Below, piece after piece: positions 21,005 through 33,728 of a stretch of DNA of 64,000 bases. Source of the stretch: Drosophila miranda (taxonomy: Eukaryota; Arthropoda; Insecta; Diptera; Drosophilidae); contig NC_046674.1 of the NCBI RefSeq assembly GCF_003369915.1, positions 15,686,001 to 15,750,000 of the forward strand. Direction: 5' to 3'. The position numbers and the translations under genes are program-made. The notes under the pieces are model-generated. The model ran no database searches. It worked only from the letters and a program-made list of their open reading frames with translations, and had not been told where the DNA came from. Position 1 is the stretch's first letter. Each line of letters starts with the position of its first letter.

Positions 21005-23416
21005 TTACTGGCCCTCCGCCACCTCCTTATCAGGCTCCACCGTCTCTGGCACAGTCTCCGCTGCAGTCTCCCCCTCCGCTATTTCCTCCTCAATTGCTGG
21101 GCTATCTGTTGGGGTATCTTTATCCTCCTTCTTAGTCAACGCTTCCTGCTCCAGCTGCATTTGTGTGGCCGTCGAGGTATCCTGCTTGAACAGCTCGCGC
21201 AGCAGCATTGTGGCATAGGCAGCCGTGGGCAATGAGAACTCCAGCACGAGGGCCAGATACTTGGCATCGTCCTCAGATGGTTCTGCGGTGATGGGAATAC
21301 CCTTCATCAACTCAAAGTCGGAGGCTATCAGTGTGTCCTCGGGAGTGTTGTACCGCCTGAAACTCCACTTCAGGTCGTTTGGCTGAATGATCATCTTGCG
21401 GTAGGCACCCCCCAGGGCATAGGTCTTTTCCTTATGCTTGAGCAGCTCCGAGGAGAGACCCACTTCGGCCATCATCTCCTCGTACCACGCCCCGCACTCG
21501 TTGGCTGGATATGTTATGTCGTGACCAGGCAGGGGCAGGACCACATCGGAGAGCTTATACTTGCCGCTGGCAATGTCCTCCTCGCTCAGCGGTCGCACCT
21601 TGCGCTTGAACACCGATTCCTCTTCCAGGGCGACATCGACATCCTCTTCGACACCTTCTGGAAGATCTTCGTCAGTCTCCGCAGCTTCGGTCTCCGCAGC
21701 CTCAATCTGGTTCTCCTCCTCCATAGGCTCCGATTGCTCCACATAAACCAAGTCGCCGGGGATCATCTTCAGGCCGAACTCCTTGATCCTTCGCGAAGCG
21801 ATGCGGTTAAAGATCAGGCTCTGATAGGCATGCGGATACAGCATCAGCATGTTGCGTGGTATTTGCCGCAATGCTGAGGAATAGTCGGTCTCCCCAAATC
21901 TGGCGAGGCCATCCAGCAGCTTCTTCTCGATGAACTTGTCGCCAAAGAACTTTGCAGCCGCCGACGCAGAGTCACGTTTCTCCCACCATTCCTTTCGAAT
22001 AGCTCGCATGAACTCGATGTCAGTGTCACGGGGCTTCAGGATCAGCTCGCATGCCAATTTGTAGTCACGCTTTAGCAGGGCCACGCCTACCTCATAAGTT
22101 GGCACACTGGCACTGTTGCCGAACCGCTGCAGACCGTAGTAGTTGATGAAGCCGCGCTCCTTGAGGGACTCCAGCGAAACCTCGATATCTGCCTGCCGCT
22201 CCTTGGATATGTGACGCAAAGCAATGCGAAAACGATTGCCCTGCAGATCACCCAGCTTTAGGGTCGTTGATCTGAAGTTAAAGTTGCCAAAAAAGACATT
22301 TCGGATCGCTCGTGCCGCATTGATTATGCTCTCGGGCGAGCGGCGTTTGATGGAGAAGTTTTGCGTGGTCTTGGCGCGCTTGTCTTTGGTCCCACAGTAG
22401 TTGACCTGCGAGGGTCGTAAGCTATGGAAACCAAGCAACATAATTAGGTTCGATTAATTATGGTGCTGTCGTGGGTGGACTTACTTTAGGCGAGAGGCTA
22501 GGGTGGAGGCAACCTCACTGGTATCTATATTCGTTTTGTGCACCAGGAAAGTGACAAACTCTCCAGGAAAGTTCCACCGGTTGTCGCCTATTCAAATGGA
22601 ACTCTTTTGATGAAGATTCTTTAGGAAATGACCTTCCACTTACCGCGGCCATGCTTTGGTTTTATTATGCGTATGGTTTTCTTGTCTTCCACAGGGGCTG
22701 CTTCCTCCGCTGGCACCTTTTGCTCCTCCTGCGGCTTCTCCTTAGCCTGCGTCTGGCCCAATGTGGTGGAGACTAGCTTTCCCGAGTACAACTGCTTCAC
22801 TAGCTGGTGAATTTTTGTTCGCTTCTCTTTGTCCACACTGCTCACATCGATCTCTACCTTCTGCTCAGTCTTTGGATCAAATTTGGCATTCGCCAAGCTG
22901 GCTATATCCTTCCAGACATCTGGGCCAATCACCTCCTCCAGTTCCTTGCGCCACTCGTCCAACTTTTGCGGATCCACAGCTGCAATTTTAATACAAATAA
23001 GAAATTTATACTAATATTTTGCATTGCCCTCCGAATATACACACGTTCTACTACGGCCTTTGGTACGGTATAATCATTCAGTTCCAGGACGCGGCCCTCG
23101 GTATCAATTTCGTTGACATGAAAGTCGGAGAAGCGCGATTTCAAAATGCCCGTAAATCCGGGAGCATCCGCATTGGTGAATTCTGTTATGCCCACCTGAT
23201 TCTCGCGCAGTGTGGACTTTTGCTGTGGCGCTGATCTGGAATAGAACGAATAAATTAGAAGCCGGTTATGGGGACACCACAAATCTATTAGTTTTCCCAC
23301 CTGTTGCGTGGGTTTCCATTGTGCTGGGAGCGCTCCTTCTTCTGGCCACGCCAATTGCTTTTATTATAAGGCCTAGACTGGTGGTTTCTGCGTCCCCTGC
23401 CCCGTTCTTTGCCCAT
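21005..23416 (-). CDS. Pus7: TruD/PUS7-family pseudouridine synthase
   Basis: Five exons: 23416-23301, 23235-23045, 22979-22644, 22587-22485 and 22421-21005, total 720 residues. Exon 2 holds the PUS7 N-terminal motif (SDFHVNEID). The catalytic TruD motif, with its aspartate, is [11 protein letters not shown] at the start of exon 5, followed by the family landmarks YYGLQRFGN and [21 protein letters not shown]. An acidic insertion ([18 protein letters not shown]) interrupts the C-terminal half, and the protein ends in a Glu/Thr-rich tail. The start [11 protein letters not shown] is basic and fits a nuclear protein. Family role: pseudouridylation of U in UNUAR contexts, including tRNA position 13 and mRNAs. 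The exon 2 donor GTGTGT is weak but is the only choice that closes phase to VVEP-VDPQ. It is divergent from Zc3h3. Confidence 0.92.
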
Positions 23417-23687
23417 TTTTAAGTCAATAAATTCTATTTTTCTTCACTTTATCAAAGCAGCCAACGCACGTTCTGTCATTCACAATGTGCGAAATCATAT
23501 GACATTTGCCATTCACCAGCCCCGCATACTTATCGCACTCCTGAGTAATCGTTAGAGTGTCATCAGCTCGCGACGAAAATACGTAACAAAGGCATGCGTA
23601 TATTTTTTGAAATTTGTTTAAAATTTAGTTTATCACAAAGATTCATAGAAAATACTTTTACGGAACGTCTTAAAAGTGTTTAGCAAA
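23417..23687. promoter_or_regulatory. Bidirectional promoter between Pus7 and Zc3h3
   Basis: 271 bases separate the divergent start codons. The interval has CpG-containing stretches (AGCTCGCGACGAAAA near 23565-23580) and ACTTATCGCACTCC at about 23528-23541, with no TATA box. Two ubiquitously needed RNA-processing genes sharing it suggests a housekeeping promoter. Confidence 0.5.
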
Positions 23688-25711
23688 ATGTTGCCCCACC
23701 TGAGCACCGAAGAAACCCTGCCGTCCGCAACGCGAAAAGTGTATATTAATCCCAATTTTCAGATGGCTTTGCAGGGCCGAATTGCTCATCCGTTTCAGCC
23801 CCAGCCGCAGCAACAGTCGCTGCCACCGCTTCCGCCTGCGATCCACATAAACCCGTACTTCCTGCAGCGTCAACAGGCCATGTACGAGGAGTATCGCCGT
23901 CAGCAGTGGATGCAGGAGATGCAGCAACAGGTCTCCGTTCCGTACTACCGAGAACGAGTGCTCACCGAGGTAACGCCACATATTCCAGCCAGCACGCCGC
24001 AGGCAAAGATTATAAGCAAGGCCAGCACTTGCCTGGTGCGGAAGGCACCCGTTAAGTCTGCCCCTCTGCTTGTTCCATCTCCCGTTGTTGCTGTTGTGCC
24101 CCAGCCGCCTTTGGTCAGCATATCCAAACGGAAAATCGTGCGTCAGCCAGCTGTGAAGCCAACGCCTACAGTCACGGCTCCACCTCCTGCCAAGCGCACA
24201 AAATACAAGCTAGTGCGCGCCATTTCCCTAACGTGTACTCCTCTGGTCAAGAAGCGACGCACCCTGGGGGAATTTGTGGGCCAATACGCCCTGCAGCGTA
24301 CCAACGAGGCGGAGACGGGCCAAAATTTAAGGTTAGACCCAATGTTTAGTCGACTATGCCTCAGTATACATGCCGATCTATTCTTCACCAATTAGCTCAA
24401 AGCCGCAAGTGGTTAAGGCCAGCGTTAACAAGTCCCTGAGCATGGTCAGCATACATGGAGTGATGTACAGGAAGAAATCAAAGAACAAGCTTACCAAACT
24501 AGATGCCCCAACAGGAGCTGTGGCCAAATCCACGACACCGATGACCCTCAACCGTTCATTGTACGGCCGCACTCTGCTTGTGAGCGGTAACAAGTTTATC
24601 ATCGATCCTTCGGGCTGCCGTCTAACAAGAGTACCAACTGCAACCGTGACAGCATCGTCAACAGCTAGTAGTGATAATAGTGCGGCACAGCTAAACGGAA
24701 ACCGAACCACCCTCCGTCGCATCGATATCGGTGGCTTAACATATGTCGCCTCGGCCAAGACCAAGAATGTTTTCATACGCACCACGAATCATGTCTCGCG
24801 TGCCCACTTGATTACCGCCAGGCAACGCAGCCTGACGCTGCTCAATAAGTCGTTGGTGAAGACAAATGTGCCATGTGCCATTTACCAGAAGCTCGGTAAA
24901 TGTGTGGCGCACAGTCGCGGAAAGTGCCGAAAATTGCACGACAAGCGACAGGTCACAATCTGTCCCAGGTTGGTCCCTCAGCCGTGCGAGGAGAGACTCT
25001 TCGATAGTGTTCTGAGTGGAGGCTTTAAGCAGTAACTCTCTTTGCTTAACTTTGCTTAACCATTTTCAGCTTTCTGCGAGGCGAATGTACCAAGTCCGAC
25101 TGCTTGCTGTCGCACAATGTTACGCTGGAGAAAATGCCCGTCTGCCGCTACTATCTGCGTGGCGTTTGTGTGCGCGAAGACTGCCCCTATCTGCATAAGA
25201 AGCTCAGCCGCAATACCGAGATCTGTATTGACTTTGTGCGTGGCTATTGCTCGCTTGCTGCCGAGGTAAGTTTTGATCCAATGGCAAATCCAATGGCTAT
25301 TAACCCCTTTGCTACTTCAAGTGCAACAAGCGTCACGAGTTTGCCTGTCCCGAGTTGGAGCGCAAGGGTACTTGCGAGTTGGCCAAATGTCGCTTCTGCA
25401 AGCAAACCTCAAAGCGGCTGATAAAACCCAAGCCGAAAACGAAGAAGGAGTCTGTCGGCATCCAGGAAACTCCTCAGACTGCTAACCCTGGAACGGAACA
25501 ACCCAGTAGTTCTCGCTACTTTAAGTCCGAAGGCGAACAGGCTACCCAGGACGAGTCTGCGTCGGCCGTTGACCAGCGAAATGGCGATAGCGAAGAAGAA
25601 CTGCCCGCGGAAGAGGAGAAGGCGTCAGCGGAGGTTGGCCCAGTTAGCTTCCGCCAACGACCAAAGTTAGGGACACTGCCTGCGTTCATACCGCTGGGCG
25701 AAGAGGAGTGA
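23688..25711 (+). CDS. Zc3h3: CCCH zinc-finger protein Zc3h3
   Basis: Exons 23688-24331, 24396-24968, 25070-25265 and 25322-25711 give 600 residues. The N-terminal two thirds are low-complexity: Gln/Pro-rich early, then basic Ser/Thr-rich segments ([15 protein letters not shown]). The C-terminal third carries five successive CCCH fingers: [37 protein letters not shown] and [10 protein letters not shown], each with the distal Cys and His; the splice junctions fall in or between fingers. An acidic tail follows. Family knowledge: the ZC3H3 homologue is needed for nuclear poly(A)+ mRNA export and polyadenylation in Drosophila and human cells. The start is the ATG in CAAAATGTTGCC. AATAAA at 25836-25841. 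Confidence 0.92.
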
Positions 25712-25835
25712 TAAGTGGATGTGTGTGACAATTCTTGGACCCAACGTTTCAGGTACAAATCAATTTGGTTAAGTATGATTCTACAGATATTTATAAGTCC
25801 TTATTTTTCTAGTTTATTCAATTTTATTACTACGA

Positions 25836-25841
25836 AATAAA
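25836..25841 (+). terminator. Zc3h3 poly(A) signal
   Basis: AATAAA 125 bases after the stop, in an A/T-rich context. Confidence 0.6.
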
Positions 25842-26662
25842 GAAATATATGAAGCAAATGATTAAAATAATTAAAGTGAGTTTGTTTTTTGATACTCGAT
25901 TTTGATATTCGGTTTGATGAAAAGGATATTGTAGAAATGATGAAATGTTTGTCATCTCAATGAATTCTTAATTTTCTAAAGCTATCTTAATAGCAATGTA
26001 TGTATATTTTGCAGCTTTTGGTACTTACAAATACCGAGATTATTAATTGGGACCGAGAAATATATATGTATATACAAAAATGCAATTAAATACATGAATA
26101 GATCAAAAACATGTCAATCTTTGGTTTACTAGCAGCTTAAAAACCGGAATTACAATTAATTAAAAGAATTGGGGTATAAAAAGGTCCATACTCCATAAAT
26201 ATGTAGTTCATATGTAACAAATTTGTAGTTACGGTGTAGTTACCATGTACCAAAATGGACATTTTATGGACCTTTTTTGTTTAACCCTTATTTTATAAAC
26301 AAAAAAATAAAATAAAGGTACTTAAAATTAGCATATATTGTAGAAAATTGATTCATCAATCGGATAAAATGAAATGTTCAGTGTTGAGCGTCTAGCTAGC
26401 TCGTAATATTAAGCCGAATATCAAAATCGAGATATATATATATATCGACTTCTGATCATGGAGAGAGAACGATTAACCCATTGTCGACCTGAGGGTATTT
26501 AAATACACTCAACGAAAATTATATATCCTTAGAGCTTTTTTAATTAAAAAGAAATGATAGGATTTATCTACAAGAAGAATTTTCAAATAGTATTATTTTC
26601 GCGGCTTAACTAAGTTTCTTACCTGTTAAAATAAAGGGGGGTTAAGTGGGTTAAGCTCGGAC

Positions 26663-26823
26663 TGGTCGCACCGCTCCAGCTAACAGAAATTACGGTACCG
26701 AAAGGTCGTGCGCACGCGTAGCTCCGAACGAAGTGAAGTGAACCAAACGCGGTGGTATCGGTTTCGAAAAACGACTTCCATTTTTTCAATTGTGGCAAAT
26801 TTGTAAAGTGAGTTTGAGAAAAA
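26663..26823 (+). promoter_or_regulatory. Candidate first exon of the TTC28-like gene
   Basis: TGGTCGCACCGC (26663-26674) resembles the fly core-promoter motif with core TGGTCACACTG. It is followed by CpG-rich sequence and then a GTGAGT donor at 26818. This would make a 5' UTR exon of about 140-150 bases, 6.9 kb upstream of the next exon. It is the best candidate by eye only. Confidence 0.25.
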
Positions 26824-28565
26824 GAAATGCAAAACAAAAGCTGAGAAACTTCGGCAACGGCCTTTGAACTTCGCAAGGTAGCTTTGACATCTGCTGACGT
26901 TTTCGGAATTTATGCACTTTGTATCTCTCTGTGCTTCTCCCTTTCTTCTTTGGTCTGCGCAATCGAGGCCATGCATTTTTCCCCATTTTTGCCAAACAAC
27001 ATGGACTTCGATTTCAATGACCAAGACTGACTTCTTGTAGTTGTCGTAATTTTCCCCAAAACGTTCTTGCTTAGGTGCATTCCACAGTAAATGCTACTAA
27101 TAACAAAGGCAACAACAAGAAGTTGTAGAAAACAAGGAACCCAACAACAACATCGAAAAAACCAAAGGAAGGCAATCCAAAGATTGGCCGCTTCCAGCAA
27201 AAAGATGAAAAAAAGTTGCTTGACTTGTTTGACCCAGGCATGTGTAACTGCTGTGTGTGTGTTTGGTGGGTTTCGTTTGCATGTGTGAGTGCGGCTCTGG
27301 CCATCCATGTCTTCTTCTTCTTCTTATGCTTCATCTGTTGCTTCTTGTTGTTGGCCGCTGTGCAGCCGCAAAAGCAGCAGCCCCTATTCTACATAAATTT
27401 CCAAACAGAATGACACATAAAAGCCATAAAAATGACTTTTTAATTTATGCAAAGAACAACAAAAGCAAATGTAAAACAACATAACGGCCGCCTGCATAAC
27501 TTTAATAACTTTATGTAACACAAAAAACTGCAAATGGATTACGGCAACAAATATTTTCGTGCGTAAATGTGTATGTGCGTTATGGAGTGTGTGTGAGATA
27601 GAGAGGGAGTGCAAATTGAGGGCCGCATTCGTGGCTTGTTGTTGTGGGGAAAATGACTTACAGTTAATCGGGATCGGAATGATTTAGTGCAGAATGTGCT
27701 CAGTGTATATAAACATACACATAGTAAATACATACATACATACAGAAGAAGAGAAAAAGCTTCTTTTCTAAATTCTTCGGCTCTCTCGTTCTCCCTCTAG
27801 CTCTCTCCCCCCCCCCTGTTGAAACTCATTTTCATTCCGCATATTTTCACCAATTAAATTAATTTTAAAATAATTCCCCAGTCTGTGATAAAACAAAACG
27901 AGAAACAAGAAGAGCAGAAAGAGAAAAGCAGCAAGCAAAAACAACGGAAAAAAGGAGAAAATCAGAGAACCAGCAGCAATAACAGAAACAACAACACCAA
28001 CGGCAGGTGAGAGATAGAGAGTGGAAAGAGAGAAGTACAAGGTAATCTTTCCAGTCTGCAGCGGCATTCCATTCCATGGTGAGTTGTAGTTGTAGGGTGG
28101 GTGAAGTGAACCCAAAAAAGTTCCCAAACCAAAAGTCTTGACCAAAAATGCTTAAGCAAGAAATTTATGTGACATGGGAATTAAAAATTCAAAACCCAAG
28201 GGGCCCCTACTTCCCGCTGTTCCTTCTGTCTCTGCAGGTCAATAAAAATAATTATATTAGATTTGATTTTCATTTAATAATTTGCATAATTTGACCCTAA
28301 ATGGGGCCCCACACCACACTGCGGTGGGTCGTTCGCTCGCTCTCTCGCTCTCCATAGAACGGTAACGGCTAACGGTGATTGCTGCAGCATGGCTGCCACT
28401 TTCTAGAGCTCCTTTTTGGCCCGACTCGGACTCCGACTCCGACTCGGTCTCGCTGCGCTTTAGTCTAATGATGTCAATTACATCGTGCCACTCGCAGCAG
28501 CATTGCGGACAACAAATGCATGCCACGCTTATAAGGCAGCAACAATGCGGCCTGCCACAACAGCT

Positions 28566-28566
<1 letters not shown>

Positions 28567-28616
<50 letters not shown>

Positions 28617-28620
28617 GCAG
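28567..28620 (+). repeat. (CAG)n/(CAA) microsatellite
   Basis: A run of CAG with CAA interruptions in probable intronic sequence. A short open frame over it would read polyglutamine, but the flanks are not conserved-looking coding sequence. Confidence 0.8.
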
Positions 28621-31600
28621 TAACAACAACAAGTGCCTGTGCCTGTGCCTCCAACTCTGGCTTCATTAAAATTGCTATTCGTTTTGTCTACATCCATGTC
28701 CATGCCCCTCTCCTTCGCTCTCCGAACCGTTCGTTCGCCTTGTTTCCTTTTTCCATTCCATGCTGTTTTCATGTTCGTGGCTACTGGGAAATAGTTTAAT
28801 GTTTTACCAACCAGCAGCAGCAGCAGCAGCAGCAAACAATTTTAATGAGTTTTCACGAAATTGTACAAGCTCCCTGTTAAGGCCATGAAAAGCCAAAAAC
28901 CAACAAAAAACCGAAACACCTCATATAAAACGCAACACATTTCGTATTTGTGTGATTAATTTTGTTGCCGATTTGTTAGTTAACAAGTCGCAAATGTGTT
29001 TGGGGGAGGCAGAAGGAAAACTGCAGGAAAACCTTGGGAAAAATCCACACAGCAGCAGCAGCGGATTGTCTGAGGGAAACGTAGACGGAAGTGTTTCAAG
29101 CCGTAAATAAGATATGTTGGGTATGCAATAAATGAGCTTTATATTCATTGATTTTCTTCTAAACTTTCCTAATCTTTATAGACAAAATAAAGCGTATTTT
29201 CCGTGTCATTTATGAGTACTTAAGCACCCTTTATTCATCGCTCTGCTCCCCAATGGAATGGAATGAACTTCAGGCTTACAGTTTAATAATCATCAAATTT
29301 ATGACTCAATTTTTGTACTGAGGCTGCGCTCCAAAATTTGGCCCAAGAGGAAAGACTGAACAAAATCGGTACCAAAATCGCTGTTGTCACGCCCACGTCG
29401 TTGCATGGCCAGGGGTTATGGTGGTAGAAATAAAAGCGGATCGGAGCAGTGATGGGGATGTGGATGGGGGCCCTTTTTACGCCCAATTTGTCACACATTT
29501 CAACAGGTTACGTGATGGAGAGGGAGATGGAAAAGGAAAAGGAGGAGAAGGCGGAGGCGGAGGCACATTATCAAAACCCGAACGAAGAAGACGTTGACGA
29601 GGAACGAAGTAAACGTCTCTGGATGGATACCCACATACTGAGCTCTGGTCTGGGTAGAGCAGAGGGTCTCCGAGCCTGGACATGGACATGTCTGTGGTTG
29701 GGTAGGCGTTTGTGGTGTGTGGAATTTTCGGGCATACCTGGCGGGCCTTATAAAGCGTGAGGAATTTCTTCTTACTGCATGATTCTCTGCCCTTCCCCCT
29801 CTGTTTGGTTCCCGGATCTGTGGGTCTGTGGCTCTTTGGCTCTGCGGCCTGTTGTCCTTTCTAAGTGAAAAATTATGCAAAAGTGTTTCATTTTAATAGC
29901 GGAAATCATTTATAGAAGTTGTAATAAAGAACCAGCGTGTACTCCTCGTCCCTGGATGGGTCCATGGATGGTCATGTTTTGTTGTGTTTTTTTTTTTTTT
30001 TGGTTGATGTTGCACGTCCTTCCTCCTTCTTTGTGCTGTTGCCATTGCTGGTGCCCAGGGCTGAGTTTTGTGCTCGTTAAACGACCGCCAACGTAGCCCG
30101 AATGCAACAATGTTGCAACACTTTGTTATTGTGACAGTGGAGCAGTGGAGTGTCGGGTGGTTTAGGAATGGGAATGGGAATGGGAATGGGGATGGGGCCA
30201 CATGGGGTACTGTGGCCATTCAAATGGAGTCCAACTTTAAGGCAAACTTTAGTTAGCGCTAATGACCTGACAAAAGGAATTCAAAGTGGTTCTTGTTCAT
30301 GTTTTGGCTTGTGTGGTGTTGTTGTTGTTGGTAGTTGTTGACTTGTCCCCAGACTGCGCAGAATTAAACTGCAAGAGTTCCATTAGCTACAATGAGTGAC
30401 AAAAGATCGGCCCAAGGAATTCCAAATATATTCCTTCTATTCCTTTCTATTCCAAAAGATGCGATTTTAGCTCAAAATATATACAAAATATTTTAAAGAG
30501 CTCTAAAGGTATAACATACATGTTATTATAAGGTCAAAAATGTAAAAAATATTTACTGGTGGCTTCGGTTTTCACTTACTTTGGAGTTGTGCAGTTTCAG
30601 CCAAAAGGTTCCGTTTACGTTTTTAGGTGCTCCCGTTTTCGCAATTTTTGTCAACGATATGTCTCATATTCTCATGTCCTTGTACAATAAGTCATCGATT
30701 TTTTTCCTATTGCACTTATGTTTTGTTTTGTTTTATAAAAAGCAGTTTACTTTTCATTTCGGCGAGGAAAATGTATCCGTATTTCCGTTTTCAAAAGTAA
30801 ATCGGGTTTTTTTTTTTGCGAAAGTGAAAGCCGGTGCATGCCTGATTGTTTGGATATTAACTCGTCTAAAAACTAAAGTGCACCGACTTTACATAAATTT
30901 GTCTTCATTTTATAAGATTTATAGATTTTAAAGAAGGAAAAAACCCAGCAAATTTTGGAAGGTATTTTATATGGAAAAATAAAAGACTTAAGGCACGAAC
31001 TTGCAAAAAAAAAGGGGGAAGAAATATATAAAATACATAAAAATATGACTTAATTCTAAGAAAATTCCAGAGAAATACAAAAGACTTGGGACACGAACTT
31101 GCAAAAGTAAAAAATTAAAGAAAATACCTGTAATCTTTGAAGTGATTTGATGTAAAGCAACCAAATCATTTCCCATATGACTTCATTCCATGGCTAAATC
31201 AGTGCCAAACTCCCAATGGATAAGAAAAACTCAATGAAATGGGGAAAAAAGCGACTCATCTTTCTCAGCCTTCTGTCATTGCCTCTGCTGCTGTGCTCAC
31301 ACACACACACAAACACACGAAGACAGACAGACAAACAGAGAGACAGACAGACATAAACACAGCTGCCATAAAAACGATGGTGTACAAGTACAATTATAAA
31401 ACCATCAAGGCATCTAAATTAGCTCATTTGGATCCATGGAACCGGGCTTCATAATCGTTAAAAGCCAAACAGCAGCAGGCAGCAACAATAAGCAGCCAGA
31501 CACAGAAACTAATAATACGAGTAATAGTGCAAAAAGTGCAAAAGAGTAGACGGAGCAGAGGGAAAAGGCGAAAGAAAGAAAACATAACCAATAAAAGTAA

Positions 31601-33680
31601 TAAAAGCAAACTGTTAAAAATGCCGCCACACAGGCGGCAAGGCAATTGATAAGCGTTTTATGACAGCAGCGATCTATAAAAGACAGAGAGAGCCTCGCAG
31701 AGAGGGAGAGGGAGAGGGAGACGGAGAGGTGAGCGGTGAGCGGGAATGCATTACGGTTTATGAATTTTTTTTATGCTCATTGATTTGGAAATTGCCGCGG
31801 CATTGAGTGCATCGAAACGGATCATAAAAATATCACAGAAGTGATCATAAATGCCGCCAACAAATTCCAATTGGAATGTTCAATGCCGTTCCAGTGTTTC
31901 TTCCACTCAATAAAATTGAAACGGATCAGATTCCAATGGGCAAGCAGTGCAAAGCAGAGCAATAATGTTCTAAATAGAAGTACAGTCGTGGCTCTAGATC
32001 TTTTAGAAGCCAGAAACAGTTAAATATCCTATGAGCGAAACAGAAGAGAAGAGAAGTTGCATCAGTAGCAGTATTTTTACTGTTCTCTGTATCGTTTCCT
32101 CATTAGAATTCCAAGCGCCTAAGACACATTTCCCCCGAATCGGGAGTAGAGGGAGTCAGTTTTTATATGTATGCATGCATGTATTTATGTAGATTGAGTG
32201 CCTTTGGACCTGTTCCCGTCCGCTATGCTATCTTTTATCGTATGGGCCTGTGTAACCAATTTGTTCTCTCATTAGCATGCCATTGCTGTTGTGTTCGAGA
32301 GAGAGTGCACTGCCAGCGCATCCAATGAGTCAGTGGAACCAATGGAACTTTATTAGAATCATTGAAATCATTGAGGAGAGAGTCCATGGAGCAATGGCGT
32401 TTGCGGTTAACCCGTCTGTCACTCAAGTCTTTTGTCATTGCGCGGCATAACATTTCAATTAAGGCCTCCAGCATACGTACACGTACATACATATGGCTTC
32501 TAGCCGCAACGCAGCGAATACCCCTTGGAAATCTATTAAAAGACACACGAATGCCACACAAAAGCAATTTCTATGCAAGAACAACAGCAATAACAACAAC
32601 AACGGTTTGGTTTGGGTCGGGGTCGGGGTCGGGGTCGGTCTGGGCTCAGGCTCGGGCTCGGGCTCTCTCAGATGTTACCAATTTCCGCTATAAGAAGAGA
32701 TTTAATTGATTTGGCCAATTTGGGTTTTTTAATTACGATTTGCTGCTTGTTGCGGTAACTCTGCCTGTTAATGTTTTCTGATGCGAACTTTCTCTAAGAA
32801 GAGTTTTGCAGCTACCGCAAACTCAATTAAATGATAACAAGTCCATCTGGGCGGGAGTCGGGAGTCGGGGCGTGGCCGAGCCCATCCCAGACCAACGATG
32901 GCGATGATAGCCAGGCGCCGCTGGCAAGTGAATGGCGCAATCAGAATCATCTGGTCTCGCCAAACAGAATTCCCACTGAGCTCAGGCCACTGTGCGAAAA
33001 GTGCTACCCGGGAACAGGGCTGTGGTGGGCAGGCGAGACGTCACTGGGGAGAGACGAGACGTCTGCGGGCCCCACAAATTTATGGCCACATTCAATTGTC
33101 AAGTTTATGTGACTGCGACTGAGGATCGGGCCAATATTTGCATAAGAGGCGTCGTTGTCGGCGTTCGTCCCTTCACTGAAAAAAAAAACAACAACAATAC
33201 AATCCGAAACGTCAGAGTTTTGTGGATATTTTAAGGCCCAATAGATACAAATCTATGGCTTTCCCATGTGTGATATTTTACTAGATCATTTTTCTTTGTA
33301 CATCTTTACAGAGGCGATAACTTTTGAAGTTATTTTGCTAAATATTTCACTGATATTTCACACAGATTATTCTTTTAGAGACACAAGTCGGAGCCTAAAT
33401 ATTTACCGAATGAATGCCGAAGATATGGAATGCCTTGTCTTTTTTCTCTCAGTGTTTTTTTTCCCTAGAATTCGCATTGGCATTTGAAAGCCCCCATTGT
33501 CAGTCTTCTCCTCTCCTCCTCTCCGGCTGGAAGCTTTTGTTTTTGCTTTTACATTCCCGCCATCATTCTCTCTCTCTACCACCTCACTCTCCCTCTCACC
33601 GTCTCACCGTCTCACCCTCTCGCCGTCTAAACATAAACATAATCTCCTCTGTTCTGTTCTGTTCTTTTCTTTTGTTGCAG

Positions 33681-33728
33681 AACGAAGGCGCTTTTTGATG
33701 GTATGATTCTACTTCTTGTGGCATACAA
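33681..33728 (+). promoter_or_regulatory. 5' UTR segment of the TTC28-like gene with two upstream ORFs
   Basis: Between the splice acceptor (33679-33680) and the main ATG (33729) there are two upstream ATGs. The one at 33698 codes two residues (stop 33704-33706). The one at 33703 codes nine residues, and its TGA (33730-33732) overlaps the main ATG as ATGA. Such an overlap would permit termination-reinitiation. Confidence 0.5.

Larger units (their letters stand above)
25842..33680. other. Large non-coding region: likely promoter and first intron of the TTC28-like gene
   Basis: No coding exon is supported. A strong 3' splice site at 33680 (long C/T tract, then TTGCAG) shows that an upstream 5' exon exists. 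A possible donor is GTGAGT at 26818-26823, after a TGGTCGCACC-type core-promoter motif near 26663. The region is rich in simple repeats: (CAG)n at 28567-28620 and 28810-28834, (GGGAAT)n at about 30167-30197, (GGGGTC)n at about 32616-32640 and many GA-rich tracts. A 13-bp inverted repeat lies at 26178-26277. Confidence 0.5.

Noticed and set aside
28375..28623. Short open frame ending in polyglutamine
   Set aside because: It is a (CAG)n microsatellite in intronic or intergenic sequence with no splice partners or conserved-looking flanks.
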